Source: Agaribacterium sp. ZY112
GTDB taxonomy: Bacteria; Pseudomonadota; Gammaproteobacteria; Pseudomonadales; Cellvibrionaceae
Assembly (NCBI RefSeq): GCF_041346925.1
Contig: NZ_CP166840.1
Coordinates: 1,302,001 to 1,366,000, forward strand
DNA length: 64,000 bases
Direction: 5' to 3'
The first letter of the stretch is position 1, and each line of letters starts with the position of its first letter. The position numbers and the translations under genes are program-made. A model generated the notes under the pieces. That model saw nothing but the letters and a program-made list of their open reading frames with translations. It did not search any database and was not told where the DNA came from. This document shows, piece by piece, positions 43,427 through 51,692 of this stretch.

Positions 43427-44071
43427 ATGTTGCTGAAAATATTGCAAAAATATCTCTATATAAGTTTGTCTTTTTGTTTGCTTTTTAGCGCCTGTGATAG
43501 GGCTGGCCCTGCTAAAGGTTCTGAAGGGCATGAGGTAGAGTCTACTAAACAGCTTGCTGTAGCGGCGAAACTCGACAAGTCTGATTATCAACAGGTCGCC
43601 TGGGTGGATTTAATGCCTGAGGATGACTTGGAGGCACTATTAAACCCGCCTGATTATATTAATTACATTGAGGAGGGTTCGGGAGATGATCAGCTTATTG
43701 ATGAACCTCAGGGAAGCTTAATTGATACTGCTGAAGATAGGTATCAGCAAGCCTTGGCCTCGACACGAGTTATTGCAGAGATGGATGGCCGAGCTATTCG
43801 AATACCGGGATATATTGTGCCGCTTGAGTTTAACGATGAGCAGGCGATTACCCAGTTTTTCTTGGTACCATATTTTGGTGCTTGCATTCATTCGCCGCCA
43901 CCGCCACCCAATCAAATGCTTTATGTTGAGCACAGTGAGGGCTTGGCTTTGGACGAGCTTTACGACCCCTTTTGGATATCTGGTGTTGTAAAAACCTCGT
44001 TAAAAGAAAGTGATTTGGGTGCAGCGGCTTATTCGATGCGATTGGATTATATCGATAGCTACCGTGATTAG
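43427..44071 (+). CDS. DUF3299 lipoprotein
   Basis: A lipoprotein of about 214 residues. The ATG at 43427 gives a signal peptide with the lipobox FSAC; a TTG five codons upstream is less likely. The conserved DUF3299 part begins near DGRAIRIPGYIVPLEF, then FFLVPYFGACIHSPPPPPNQ, with one Cys and one His that may bind metal, and ends WISGVVKTSLKESDLGAAAYSM. DUF3299 proteins often accompany DUF2796 and an ABC pair in Zur-linked zinc uptake loci, as here. It probably sits on the outer face of the inner membrane or at the outer membrane. Confidence 0.86.
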   Translation: MLLKILQKYLYISLSFCLLFSACDRAGPAKGSEGHEVESTKQLAVAAKLDKSDYQQVAWVDLMPEDDLEALLNPPDYINYIEEGSGDDQLIDEPQGSLIDTAEDRYQQALASTRVIAEMDGRAIRIPGYIVPLEFNDEQAITQFFLVPYFGACIHSPPPPPNQMLYVEHSEGLALDELYDPFWISGVVKTSLKESDLGAAAYSMRLDYIDSYRD

Positions 44072-44085
44072 CTTCAGGCCTTGTA

Positions 44086-45090
44086 TTAAGCTTGGCTGAG
44101 GCAGTCTTGTAATTGTTTCTGCCACTGTTCGTTTTCTTGTTCTGCAATAATCTCGATACGGCTCTCAAGGCAGTCATCTAGCTCTAGTTCAGTTAATGCA
44201 TCGCTACTGAGGTTGTAGGCAAAGACTCCTTGTTCTGTGATAAATACAGCCTTCATGCGTTCGACTTTTAAGCCGCTCAAAAAAGTAAAAAGTGCGTTGT
44301 AGTTAAAAACGTGTTCCGGTGAGATACGCCAGCCTGTACTGACAAAACCTTCGCCTTGGTTACAGGCTTTTAAGAAGCCACTTTCGGGCATAGCTAAGTC
44401 GGCTGCCAGTATTTTGTTACTATCGTGATGGTGGTGATGGTTTTGGGCTTTAGCTGCGGTTGGGCCTTCCAATAAACTTGGGTCTAAGGCGCCGTACTTG
44501 CTGCTCGTTACTTGAGCTTGGCTGCGCCCGTACTGCTTAGCGTAGTTGCGTAGCTGCTCTAGCTCATCGGCTTTGTATAGGTCTTGTTTATTTGCAACAA
44601 GTGTGTCGGCAATGGCAATTTGCTGGCGAAACGTATCGTGCTCGGTATAGCGCTTATCGCTTAGCTTGCGTGCATCAACTAAGCAGATGATTTTTTGCAG
44701 TGATAGTGCGTCGTTGTAGTAGGTTCCCGATAGCACTTCTAATACTTCTTTGGGGTGGCCGAGCCCTGTTGGTTCTATTAGTAAGCGATCGGGTCTGGCT
44801 TTACTCAAAAGTTGGTTGAGGGCAATTTGCATCGGAAGGCCCGCTGCACAGCACATACAACCACCGGGCACTTCACGTATATAAACCCCCTCGTTTCTTG
44901 AGTGCTGGCCTTCAAGTAAACTGCCATCAATGCCAATTTCCCCAAACTCGTTGACGAGTACAGCCCAGCGCTCGTTATTGGCCTTGTGTTTAAGCAGATG
45001 CAAGATGGCAGAACTTTTGCCGACGCCGAGAAAGCCGGTAATGATGTTTGTGGCTACGCCTGAGATCTTTAGCTGTTCCGAATTTGTCAT
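44086..45090 (-). CDS. COG0523 GTPase, zinc metallochaperone-like
   Basis: A 334-residue G3E-family GTPase. Walker A is GFLGVGKSSAI, the metal-binding CxCC motif is in GGCMCCAAG, the switch and base regions are LIEPTGLGHPKEVL, CLVDARKL and VANKQDL. A His run (NHHHHHDSNK) links the GTPase to the C-terminal CobW_C domain. Zur-controlled COG0523 proteins (YeiR, YciC, ZigA) insert zinc into key enzymes when zinc is short. It follows the MerC-domain gene by 94 bases and should be in the zur operon. Other COG0523 members serve cobalt or iron in nitrile hydratase; the zinc assignment rests on context. Confidence 0.9.
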   Translation of the reverse strand: MTNSEQLKISGVATNIITGFLGVGKSSAILHLLKHKANNERWAVLVNEFGEIGIDGSLLEGQHSRNEGVYIREVPGGCMCCAAGLPMQIALNQLLSKARPDRLLIEPTGLGHPKEVLEVLSGTYYNDALSLQKIICLVDARKLSDKRYTEHDTFRQQIAIADTLVANKQDLYKADELEQLRNYAKQYGRSQAQVTSSKYGALDPSLLEGPTAAKAQNHHHHHDSNKILAADLAMPESGFLKACNQGEGFVSTGWRISPEHVFNYNALFTFLSGLKVERMKAVFITEQGVFAYNLSSDALTELELDDCLESRIEIIAEQENEQWQKQLQDCLSQA

Positions 45091-45184
45091 ATAAAGTGCT
45101 TATCACGGCTTGTTTGATTGTGCAGGATTGTACTTGTTGCTTAGCGAGCTGCGAAATCATAATGGCTTGAAAGCGCTTTGTTAT

Positions 45185-45607
45185 TTAGCTCTTCTGTTCG
45201 CCACAGTTACTGTGCTCGTCGCAATTTTTATGCTGGTGACATAGGCGGTAGTTATAAAAGTGGCCGATAGCTATGAGTGCAGAGCCCAGTGCTGTGAAAA
45301 TTTTCTCACCGCTTTCTCCAAAGAGGCGCTCACCGAGCGTTAATGCAAGCACTAATAAGCTCAAGCCGACTACGCCTATGGCAAGTAAGCGATAGCGTTT
45401 GTGTTTTTTGCAGCCCAGGCTTAGGGCGTAGAGGCTAGTTGGTATAACAGCAGCCACCATCCAGACATGGAAGGCTTCGTTGTTAAGTTGCAAGGCTGCT
45501 AGGCTGGGTAGCAATACTAATATTAGCGGCATCGCTAAGCAGTGAAGTGTGCATACAAGGCTTAGGCTAATGGCGAGTCTGTCGCCGATTAGTTGGGTAT
45601 TTTTCAT
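45185..45607 (-). CDS. MerC-domain membrane protein
   Basis: A 140-residue inner-membrane protein with four helices in the MerC fold. The first helix carries SLVCTLHCLAMPLILVLLP, in which CTLHC has the metal-binding look of MerC. The C-terminal tail is His/Cys-rich (CHQHKNCDEHSNCGEQ). It overlaps zur by four bases, so the two are coupled. MerC proteins move mercuric ions, but Zur-linked MerC-like proteins are presumed to handle zinc. Direction of transport is not known. Confidence 0.87.
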   Translation of the reverse strand: MKNTQLIGDRLAISLSLVCTLHCLAMPLILVLLPSLAALQLNNEAFHVWMVAAVIPTSLYALSLGCKKHKRYRLLAIGVVGLSLLVLALTLGERLFGESGEKIFTALGSALIAIGHFYNYRLCHQHKNCDEHSNCGEQKS

Positions 45608-46104
45608 AAGCTGGATTCTTCTGCTAATTTGGCATCTGTTAAGCAGTCTTGGCAGATGCAGTTAATTTCTAGTTGTTCATTACTTAACTCAAAACCCGAA
45701 CTTTCAACACTGTGTTTAAGCTCCATGCTTATTCTGCTGCTGGAGTTGAGTTCTTTTACTTTCTGGCACTGTTCACATATTAAGAACTGAGCCTGCTTGT
45801 GTTCGTGGTCACAGCCGATGTGTTCGCAGATCACGTATTTGTTGGCTAGCTGCAAGCGGTGAGCAAGTTTTCTACTATCTAAAAAGTCTAATATCCTATA
45901 AATCGACATAGTAGGAATGCTTTCTTTAAACTGTTGTTTGTACAAAGCAGTAATATCGTAAGCTGAGAGCGCCTTACCTGCTCGAAGTAAAACAGCCAGA
46001 ACGTTTTGTCGTTTTTCCGTCAGGCGTACGTTTTGCTTTAAGCATTGAGCTTCGGCATGCCTAATTGCGTCCTTGATATCACCGTCTGTTTGCTGCTTAT
46101 CCAT
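45604..46104 (-). CDS. zur: Zinc uptake regulator, Fur family
   Basis: A 166-residue repressor. The N-terminal winged helix includes RLTEKRQNVLAVLLRAGKALSAYDI and TMSIYRILDFLDSRKLAHRL, and the metal and dimer region has HIGCDHEHKQAQFLICEQCQKV, then CICQDC near the end, giving the structural CxxC and CxxC pairs. The absence of the Fur-type HHDH motif and the surrounding zinc genes point to Zur and not Fur. The zinc-bound form should block transcription. A palindrome 74 bases upstream suggests autoregulation. Confidence 0.92.
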   Translation of the reverse strand: MDKQQTDGDIKDAIRHAEAQCLKQNVRLTEKRQNVLAVLLRAGKALSAYDITALYKQQFKESIPTMSIYRILDFLDSRKLAHRLQLANKYVICEHIGCDHEHKQAQFLICEQCQKVKELNSSSRISMELKHSVESSGFELSNEQLEINCICQDCLTDAKLAEESSL

Positions 46105-46482
46105 ATGTCTCCGCTATCCTTGCTGAGCCGTTGGTATGTATTTCAGGTTCGTATAGCTTCGTTTGCTCTATGGTTTAGATATGTTACAACATATCATTTT
46201 TATGGGAAAGCGTAAATTTAGATTTAGTCCTGCTTTAAATGCCTCGCTCGCGTTAATGTTGCCTTGCTTGTTTATTCTTTCTTTTAAAGCGTGACTTATA
46301 TCCCTCACTTTTTTAGAACAGCGGTCTATCCTTTAAGGGTATGCCTTTATGCTTTAATTTTCTGAGCTAAGTTTAGGTAAAAGTGCTTTAGAATTATTGG
46401 CTTGGACGGAGTATCTAAGCTATTATCGAGCACAATTAAGAACGCGGCGATCTTAAGTTTGGCCGCCATTGAGAGAAAACTC
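46105..46482. other. Intergenic region zur | lipoprotein
   Basis: About 380 bases holding the Zur-box-like palindrome near its left end. The region 46200-46400 is T-rich without an open frame that I support. A plus-strand frame runs in from 46402, ahead of the lipoprotein's ATG, but it does not look like the true N-terminus. Confidence 0.55.
46178..46195. promoter_or_regulatory. Zur-box-like palindrome upstream of zur
   Basis: GATATGTT-AC-AACATATC is a perfect 8+8 inverted repeat. Its ATGTTA...AACAT core matches the general form of proteobacterial Zur operators. It lies 74 bases upstream of the zur ATG, between zur and the divergent lipoprotein gene, where it could serve zur-merC-COG0523 repression. 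The assignment is by core and position. Confidence 0.7.
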
Positions 46483-47178
46483 ATGAAATTGACCCGTATT
46501 TTTTCTGCTATTCCGTCGCTAATGGCTGTTGCTGTGTTGAGCGCTTGTGGTGGTGCACCTGATTATGACAGTGGTGACGTCAATAGTGATGTGCTAATCA
46601 CTATTAATGATGTACCCACTTATATTTCTCTTTCGATACAGCCTGACGTTGAAGGTACACAAGACTTTGATGGTACTGAAGTTGATATCAACGTATATGT
46701 TACTAACTTGGTTGGGCAGCGCGCTAAACCAGGGTATTTGGCCAATTTCACTGCTCAAGGTGGTGCACTTGAAGAGAGTTGTTTAATTGATGAGGCTTCA
46801 GGATGTACAGTGAAGTGGACAAGTGTGGTGAACTCTTACCCTAATGGCTCGAGTCAAGAAACAATTGGTTTGTTGGTTATGGTTCCGGGCGCTGCTGAGC
46901 CATTTATGGATTTAAATGCTAATGAGCTTTACGACGCAGGCGAGCCACTATTAGCTGATTATCCGGAGCCTTTCCGTGATGATAACGGTAGCGGGACTTG
47001 GGAATTAGGCGAATTCTTCCATGATACTAACAAGAACGGTACTTGGGACACTGCTAACGGTGAGTGGGATGGCCCTTGTAATTTCACTAGTATTGTATGT
47101 GATACCCCAGATGGCATTGTGCTCTTTAGTACTTGGCCGATGCCGTTATTACCTACAGAAACAGAGTCTGGCACGTAA
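46483..47178 (+). CDS. Secreted lipoprotein with calcium-loop-like repeats
   Basis: A lipoprotein of about 231 residues from ATG 46483, with signal peptide and lipobox LSACGG. I see an Ig- or Big-like region (about residues 35-130) with a disulfide-likely pair (ESCLIDEASGCTV). Then come two or three short motifs of the form DxNxNxxxD: DLNANELYDAGEP, EPFRDDNGSGTWELGE and DTNKNGTWDTANGEWD, like dockerin or EF-hand calcium loops. A last segment has CNFTSIVC. No family assignment. It faces away from zur and has its own strong terminator. Confidence 0.75.
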   Translation: MKLTRIFSAIPSLMAVAVLSACGGAPDYDSGDVNSDVLITINDVPTYISLSIQPDVEGTQDFDGTEVDINVYVTNLVGQRAKPGYLANFTAQGGALEESCLIDEASGCTVKWTSVVNSYPNGSSQETIGLLVMVPGAAEPFMDLNANELYDAGEPLLADYPEPFRDDNGSGTWELGEFFHDTNKNGTWDTANGEWDGPCNFTSIVCDTPDGIVLFSTWPMPLLPTETESGT

Positions 47179-47199
47179 ACTTCGTGTAATTTGAACCTT

Positions 47200-47226
47200 A
47201 AAAACCCGCAGCTGCGGGTTTTTTTA
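47200..47226 (+). terminator. Terminator after the lipoprotein gene
   Basis: AAAAACCCGCAG and its complement CTGCGGGTTTTT meet with the loop inside the palindrome, followed by a T run to 47225. This is a strong intrinsic terminator on the plus strand. Confidence 0.9.
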
Positions 47227-47327
47227 TGTCTACATTTTGGAGGGCGTTGCGGCCTCTTGGAAGGTATAGACTGGCCGATTTTAACTAGCGTGCCTATGCT
47301 TAATAGAAGCAATCAGTGCTCGCTTTT

Positions 47328-48224
47328 ATGAATTTGAAAACCCTGCTATTTCTCAGTTTTTTTGCGGTTTCATCATCTTACGCTCAAGACTGTGACATCA
47401 ACGTTTCTCATCAGAAACTAGAGTCTCAAAAGGATTTCTTAATCTTTTCTTTGCTGCGCCTTTCGCTTTCTAAAGTCGTTAAGCAGGTGTGCTATCACGA
47501 GTTGGTAGAGCCGCTTACCGATAGCCGTAAAACACAAGATGTTTCCTCTGGTTTGCTTAGTTTGAAATGGGCGAGCGCTGGGCCGGTGGTTGAAGAGCAG
47601 CTACAGGCTATACGAATCCCTATATTTAAAGGTTTATTGGGTTATCGTCTGCTGGTTGTTAGGGCGGGAGACAGCATACGCTTTGCAACGGTCAATAATG
47701 TTGAAGGTTTACGCCAGTTTAGAGCTGGAGTCGGAGAGCGCTGGGGGGATAGACCTGTATTGGAAGCTTCTGAGTTACCGCTTATTTTGAGTACGCGTGG
47801 GCGCTATTTATGGAATATGTTGATTCGGGGGCGTTTTGACTACCTGCCTTTGGGTTTGCATGAGCCTTGGCAAGATATTCCTCGCTTTGGTAAGCAACTA
47901 GAGGTTGAACCAAGCTTGATATTGGTTTACCCCATGGCTTTGTACTTTTATGTAAGTAAAGATAATGAAGAACTCCACGCCTTGCTAAATCAAGGTATGG
48001 AGTTGGCAATTAAGGATGGTTCTTACGATCAGCTGCTTTACCGGTCTGCGATTATGCGAGAGGCGGCAGCTAAAGCCAGGGTGGGTAAGCGGCGCCTGAT
48101 TCGTTTGCACAACCCTTATTTACCTGTCGATACTCCTCTTGGGCGCAGCGAGTTTTGGCTTGACCCAGCTTCATTTGAATCCGCTGTTACTGAGGCTAAT
48201 GCTGTTATAGCCCCTCCTAGTTAG
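47328..48224 (+). CDS. Periplasmic amino-acid-type solute-binding-like protein
   Basis: A protein of about 298 residues with signal peptide (KTLLFLSFFAVSSSYAQ), from the ATG at 47328. The SBP_bac_3 fold is suggested by IPIFKGLLGYRLLVV, VNNVEGLRQFRAGVGERWGD, and the C-terminal LVYPMALYFYVSKDNEELHALLNQGMELAIKDGS-type helix (about residues 205-240). There are no ABC permease or ATPase genes beside it. Such orphan binding-like proteins are common in marine gammaproteobacteria and may act as sensors or odour-type receptors. The ligand is unknown. Confidence 0.75.
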   Translation: MNLKTLLFLSFFAVSSSYAQDCDINVSHQKLESQKDFLIFSLLRLSLSKVVKQVCYHELVEPLTDSRKTQDVSSGLLSLKWASAGPVVEEQLQAIRIPIFKGLLGYRLLVVRAGDSIRFATVNNVEGLRQFRAGVGERWGDRPVLEASELPLILSTRGRYLWNMLIRGRFDYLPLGLHEPWQDIPRFGKQLEVEPSLILVYPMALYFYVSKDNEELHALLNQGMELAIKDGSYDQLLYRSAIMREAAAKARVGKRRLIRLHNPYLPVDTPLGRSEFWLDPASFESAVTEANAVIAPPS

Positions 48225-48226
48225 CC

Positions 48227-48673
48227 CTAAGTGCTTTTGGTTACGCTGCCACAAATTTGAGCCCCACCGCGTACATCGACTCTTTTCCAGTGTAATAAAG
48301 AGAAATAGCGCAGATTACCTGGTGCATGTGAAATGATGCTTGAAATAATAATTATCCATAAAACAATCGATGCTTGCTCTGGGTTGTAGTAGAGGGTGGT
48401 AAGTAAGACCATTTTGATAAAAATGGTCACACCACGGACTTGTATTAATGTCATAGCATTGCAATAGATATCTAATAAGAAGTAGCTCAAACCGCTTAAT
48501 AGAGTAAGGTGGAGAAAACCTAGCCATAATTTAGGCTCAACCCCTAAAAGTACACCACCGGAAAAGCCGGTAATACCGATAAGGTGGGCGGTTCTTAAGC
48601 TGATTTGTAGCCAGCGTTTACCAAAGAAGTTTCTTGGCTGTGAAGGGAAGATTAGATGGCTTAAGTTTTTCAT
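48227..48673 (-). CDS. Hypothetical membrane protein
   Basis: An unrecognised protein of about 149 residues with four hydrophobic segments: HLIGITGFSGGVLLGV, WLGFLHLTLLSGLSYFLLDI, VTIFIKMVLLTTLYY and IVLWIIIISSIISHAPGN. The ATG at 48673 is used; a TTG 24 codons upstream is the alternative. The ending carries RYFSLLHWKRVDVRGG, basic and probably cytoplasmic. It converges with the solute-binding protein gene (two bases apart). No function assigned. Confidence 0.6.
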   Translation of the reverse strand: MKNLSHLIFPSQPRNFFGKRWLQISLRTAHLIGITGFSGGVLLGVEPKLWLGFLHLTLLSGLSYFLLDIYCNAMTLIQVRGVTIFIKMVLLTTLYYNPEQASIVLWIIIISSIISHAPGNLRYFSLLHWKRVDVRGGAQICGSVTKST

Positions 48674-48775
48674 GGTGGCAGTGATACTTTGTTTTTTGCC
48701 TGCATCCTGAGCTAAGTCTAGCCACCTAAGTTTGATATGACTCAAGCTTAGGTGGGGGCGTTGAGCTTGACCGTA

Positions 48776-50068
48776 TTATTCTACTTCTGTCTTTGAGCTA
48801 ATGGGCCCAAAGACGCTTAATCGGAGTTGTTCAAGCTCTTGGGTGGTTTTATCAATATCTAAGTGCTGCATAAAATCGACAAAGATCTTAGGCGTTTTGC
48901 TGGCAAAGCGAATATCACTATCGCGGTCTAAGAATTGAACCCCGCCCGGCGAGTTGTAAACGACCTTAGAGACCTTTTTATTTAATGGAGATAGTTTTCC
49001 CGCAGCATTTTTATGGGCAGGTACACGAACAAGAGAATTGCTAAAGCCTTGCTGAAAGCGTACGGAGGTCATAAATAACAATAGTTTTTCTAGCTCAGGA
49101 CTCCACTCTACATAAGTTGGAATCATAAACACATTAGTGGGGTGTACGGTATATTGGGGGATGCCTGGTGTTATCTCTGGGAATGGGGCGACATCAATGA
49201 CGACGTTTTCTGGTAAGCGGACAAACTGGGGTTGTCCTTCTGTAAGAGAAAAACCGGTTTTTCCCAGAACAATCTTGGGGAAGGCTTCCCATATATTGAG
49301 GTGGGGGTGGTTGCTATTGAAACAATCTGCGTCAATAAGTTGTTTCCAGTGTTCAAGTGCTAAGTGAACACGTGGATCTTGATAGCTAATTTGCCCCTCT
49401 AATAATTGTTTATAAAACTCGAGGCCGTTGATACGCATGTTGAGATAATCAAACCAAACATGGGTCGCCCATTGAGTTTTACTACCAAAGCCTATCGGAG
49501 TTATGTTTTTTGCTCTGAGCGTTTTACACATGCTCAGCATATCCTGCCAGTTTTTAGGGGGTTGCAGGCCCCACTCTTTGAGTTGGCCTTGGTTATAATA
49601 TAAAGACCAAAGCAAGGTGGTAGCAGGAATAGCATGAACGTGGCCATTGAAGCTAACGGCTTGTTCGCTGGCTTTATTGATAACCTTGCTAAGTTGGTTC
49701 CTATCCCAAAACTCCTGTAAATCAAGAATCTTTCCCTGTTCGGCAAACTGAGCAATGCGTTTGCCGCCATACCAGTACACAACATCGGGCCCGTGGCCGG
49801 TTCGTAGCCAGCTTTCTACTTTATCCTCATAGGGCTGAATACCTCGGTGTATGGCTAGGCTCAGTTTAATATCTGGGTTCTGCTCATTAAATTCAGCATA
49901 TAGAGATTCAATCATATGGCGGTGTTTACCACCATCAATGTAGACCGCAACATGAAGGCGCTTAGGGGCTGCTGCGTCTGGTGCTTGGGCTGAGCTAAAC
50001 ACGCTATAGAGAGCCGTGATGATAAAAACTAAGAACGCTCTATAGGCAAAAATAGGGGGGAAGTGCAT
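48776..50068 (-). CDS. Extracellular solute-binding protein, family 1
   Basis: A 430-residue periplasmic protein from the ATG at 50068, with signal peptide (FPPIFAYRAFLVFIITALYS). The fold is MalE-like: LHVAVYIDGGKHRHMIESLYAEF at the N-terminus, GPDVVYWYGGKRIAQFAEQGKILDL, LYYNQGQLKEWGLQPPKNWQDML, and KIVLGKTGFSLTEGQP. It would bind an oligosaccharide, sugar or related solute. No permease or ATPase is nearby. It is the sixth gene in the minus-strand run that starts at 62494, 106 bases after the cyclase, so it could be co-transcribed and act as an input sensor; that is an inference. Confidence 0.8.
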   Translation of the reverse strand: MHFPPIFAYRAFLVFIITALYSVFSSAQAPDAAAPKRLHVAVYIDGGKHRHMIESLYAEFNEQNPDIKLSLAIHRGIQPYEDKVESWLRTGHGPDVVYWYGGKRIAQFAEQGKILDLQEFWDRNQLSKVINKASEQAVSFNGHVHAIPATTLLWSLYYNQGQLKEWGLQPPKNWQDMLSMCKTLRAKNITPIGFGSKTQWATHVWFDYLNMRINGLEFYKQLLEGQISYQDPRVHLALEHWKQLIDADCFNSNHPHLNIWEAFPKIVLGKTGFSLTEGQPQFVRLPENVVIDVAPFPEITPGIPQYTVHPTNVFMIPTYVEWSPELEKLLLFMTSVRFQQGFSNSLVRVPAHKNAAGKLSPLNKKVSKVVYNSPGGVQFLDRDSDIRFASKTPKIFVDFMQHLDIDKTTQELEQLRLSVFGPISSKTEVE

Positions 50069-50174
50069 AGGGGGATGCTTAAACCTGAGTAGTGTTATGA
50101 GGTTAATTTTCTTGAAGGCCGTGAGTCTATAGTTAGTATAGGCGTATATTACGGTTCTATTCTTGCTTATTATT

Positions 50175-51692
50175 TCACTTCTTCTGTTGGCTATCACTAA
50201 TGATGGTGCTAAATGATGGGTTCCAAGTGCTGACTTGGTCTCTGCCATTCTTTTTTGAGGCATAAAGAGCTTCATCGGCCATTTGTACCAGTTCATCAGC
50301 TGATTTTGCCCCTTGGTGAATGGATGATATGCCAAGGCTGGCTGTGACACTAACACCACTGGTGACCTGAGCTGCAATTTTTATTCTACAGCGTTCAGCA
50401 ATGGTTTGTGCATTAGAAAGTGAAGAACCAAATAAAATAATACAAAACTCTTCTCCGCCAAAGCGTGAAACCATATCATTGTCACGAACAACACTTGTTA
50501 AACAGTCGGCGGTCATCTTAATAACTTCATCACCGACTCCGTGGCCATAGGTGTCATTTACCTTTTTGAAAAAGTCGATGTCGGCCATAATGCAGCTGAT
50601 TTTGTTAGGTGTTTCTGGTGGAAAATCAAACTCGCCTTCTAGGCGGTCATACAGTGCTCGCCTGTTAAAGCAGTTGGTAAGTGGATCTCTTGTTGCAAGA
50701 AAGGACAATTTTTTATTTTTAATTTCGATTGCAACTTGTGTCTCTGACAGTTTTTGAATAACGGTTTCGAGTGCTTTCTGCTTTTCTTCTAACTCACTAA
50801 TGTCATCAAAAACGGCAATGCTTCCTTGGCAGTTACCGCTGCCATCTAAAATAGGGGCGGCATTAACGCGGTAACTCGTGTGCTCTCCAGTGTCTGTATC
50901 ATGGGTAAGCTTTATTCCTACCTGTTTGTTGCCGCTTTCTAGTGCCGCTATCCATGGGAAGTGTGTTGCATCTTGGTGGGGGGCTACTTTCCAGCCAAGC
51001 TGGCTAGCCTTACGGCCTATTAGTGACTTTTCTGAAGTGTTGAGGTGCTCTATCAAAGAACTATTGGCAAGCACTACTTGTTCACGTTTATCCAGTATTA
51101 ATACGCCCTCAGTAAGTATATTTAAGGCGTTGCGAACTCTTTCTGGAACAACTGCGCTTGGATCTAAATGTTTAAGTGCTCGTTTAATATAAAACCAAAA
51201 ACCTATAAAACCACTCACACTGATGAATATGATAAGAAGAATAAATGAAGGTATACCTAAGATATGATGTTTTTGTAAGGGTATTTCTGAGAACGCAGCT
51301 TCTAGCTCCGCAGTTTTTCGGCCTTTGAGTACAATTGGAATACTAATGGCCTCGGCTGTTGCACGTCCATCTTTCCTGGTCCAATAAGTATTATGTTTAG
51401 CCGTGGAGTAAGCCAGCAAGCCATTGCTGCGACGCAGACCTAGGGATTTAAGTTCGGGGTGCTGCTTGACTGCGCTCTGCATGCTTGCATTGAGTAAGAC
51501 TTCGTCTCCTCGTTTTAAAGCATAGTTAACATGAGAAGCGACTAGCTCCGTTAGTTGTTGGCGCATTAGTAATTGTTGCTGCTGGTTATTGGAGGTTAAG
51601 CCAAAACCATCAGCAACAATAAGTAGAGAGATAGTGAGTACCACTAAGCCCGTACTCAGCCGAGCGGCAGGGCTTAATCGAAGCATGGGCAC
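50175..51692 (-). CDS. PAS-GGDEF diguanylate cyclase, membrane-bound
   Basis: A 505-residue inner-membrane cyclase making c-di-GMP. Domains in order: helix at 12-30, periplasmic sensor to about 150, second helix (LGIPSFILLIIFISVSGFIGF), PAS with VRNALNILTEGVLILDKREQVVLANSS and QGSIAVFDDISELEEKQ, a coiled-coil linker, and GGDEF with DPLTNCFNRRAL, ADIDFFKKVNDTYGHGVGDEV and FGGEEFCIILFG. The active-site GGEEF is intact, with an RDND inhibitory I-site five residues ahead, so it should be active and feedback-controlled. The GTG start overlaps the giant gene's stop codon by one base and has AAGGA just upstream, which couples translation. Confidence 0.9.
   Translation of the reverse strand: MPMLRLSPAARLSTGLVVLTISLLIVADGFGLTSNNQQQQLLMRQQLTELVASHVNYALKRGDEVLLNASMQSAVKQHPELKSLGLRRSNGLLAYSTAKHNTYWTRKDGRATAEAISIPIVLKGRKTAELEAAFSEIPLQKHHILGIPSFILLIIFISVSGFIGFWFYIKRALKHLDPSAVVPERVRNALNILTEGVLILDKREQVVLANSSLIEHLNTSEKSLIGRKASQLGWKVAPHQDATHFPWIAALESGNKQVGIKLTHDTDTGEHTSYRVNAAPILDGSGNCQGSIAVFDDISELEEKQKALETVIQKLSETQVAIEIKNKKLSFLATRDPLTNCFNRRALYDRLEGEFDFPPETPNKISCIMADIDFFKKVNDTYGHGVGDEVIKMTADCLTSVVRDNDMVSRFGGEEFCIILFGSSLSNAQTIAERCRIKIAAQVTSGVSVTASLGISSIHQGAKSADELVQMADEALYASKKNGRDQVSTWNPSFSTIISDSQQKK

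Noticed and set aside
44405..44445. Short CAT/ATG-rich low-complexity stretch
   Set aside because: It encodes the His run of the COG0523 GTPase, a metal-binding loop, and is not a separate repeat element.
50069..50377. 103-codon N-terminal extension of the family 1 solute-binding protein
   Set aside because: It overlaps the end of the cyclase gene, has no homology-like features, and the signal peptide starts at Met104 (50068).
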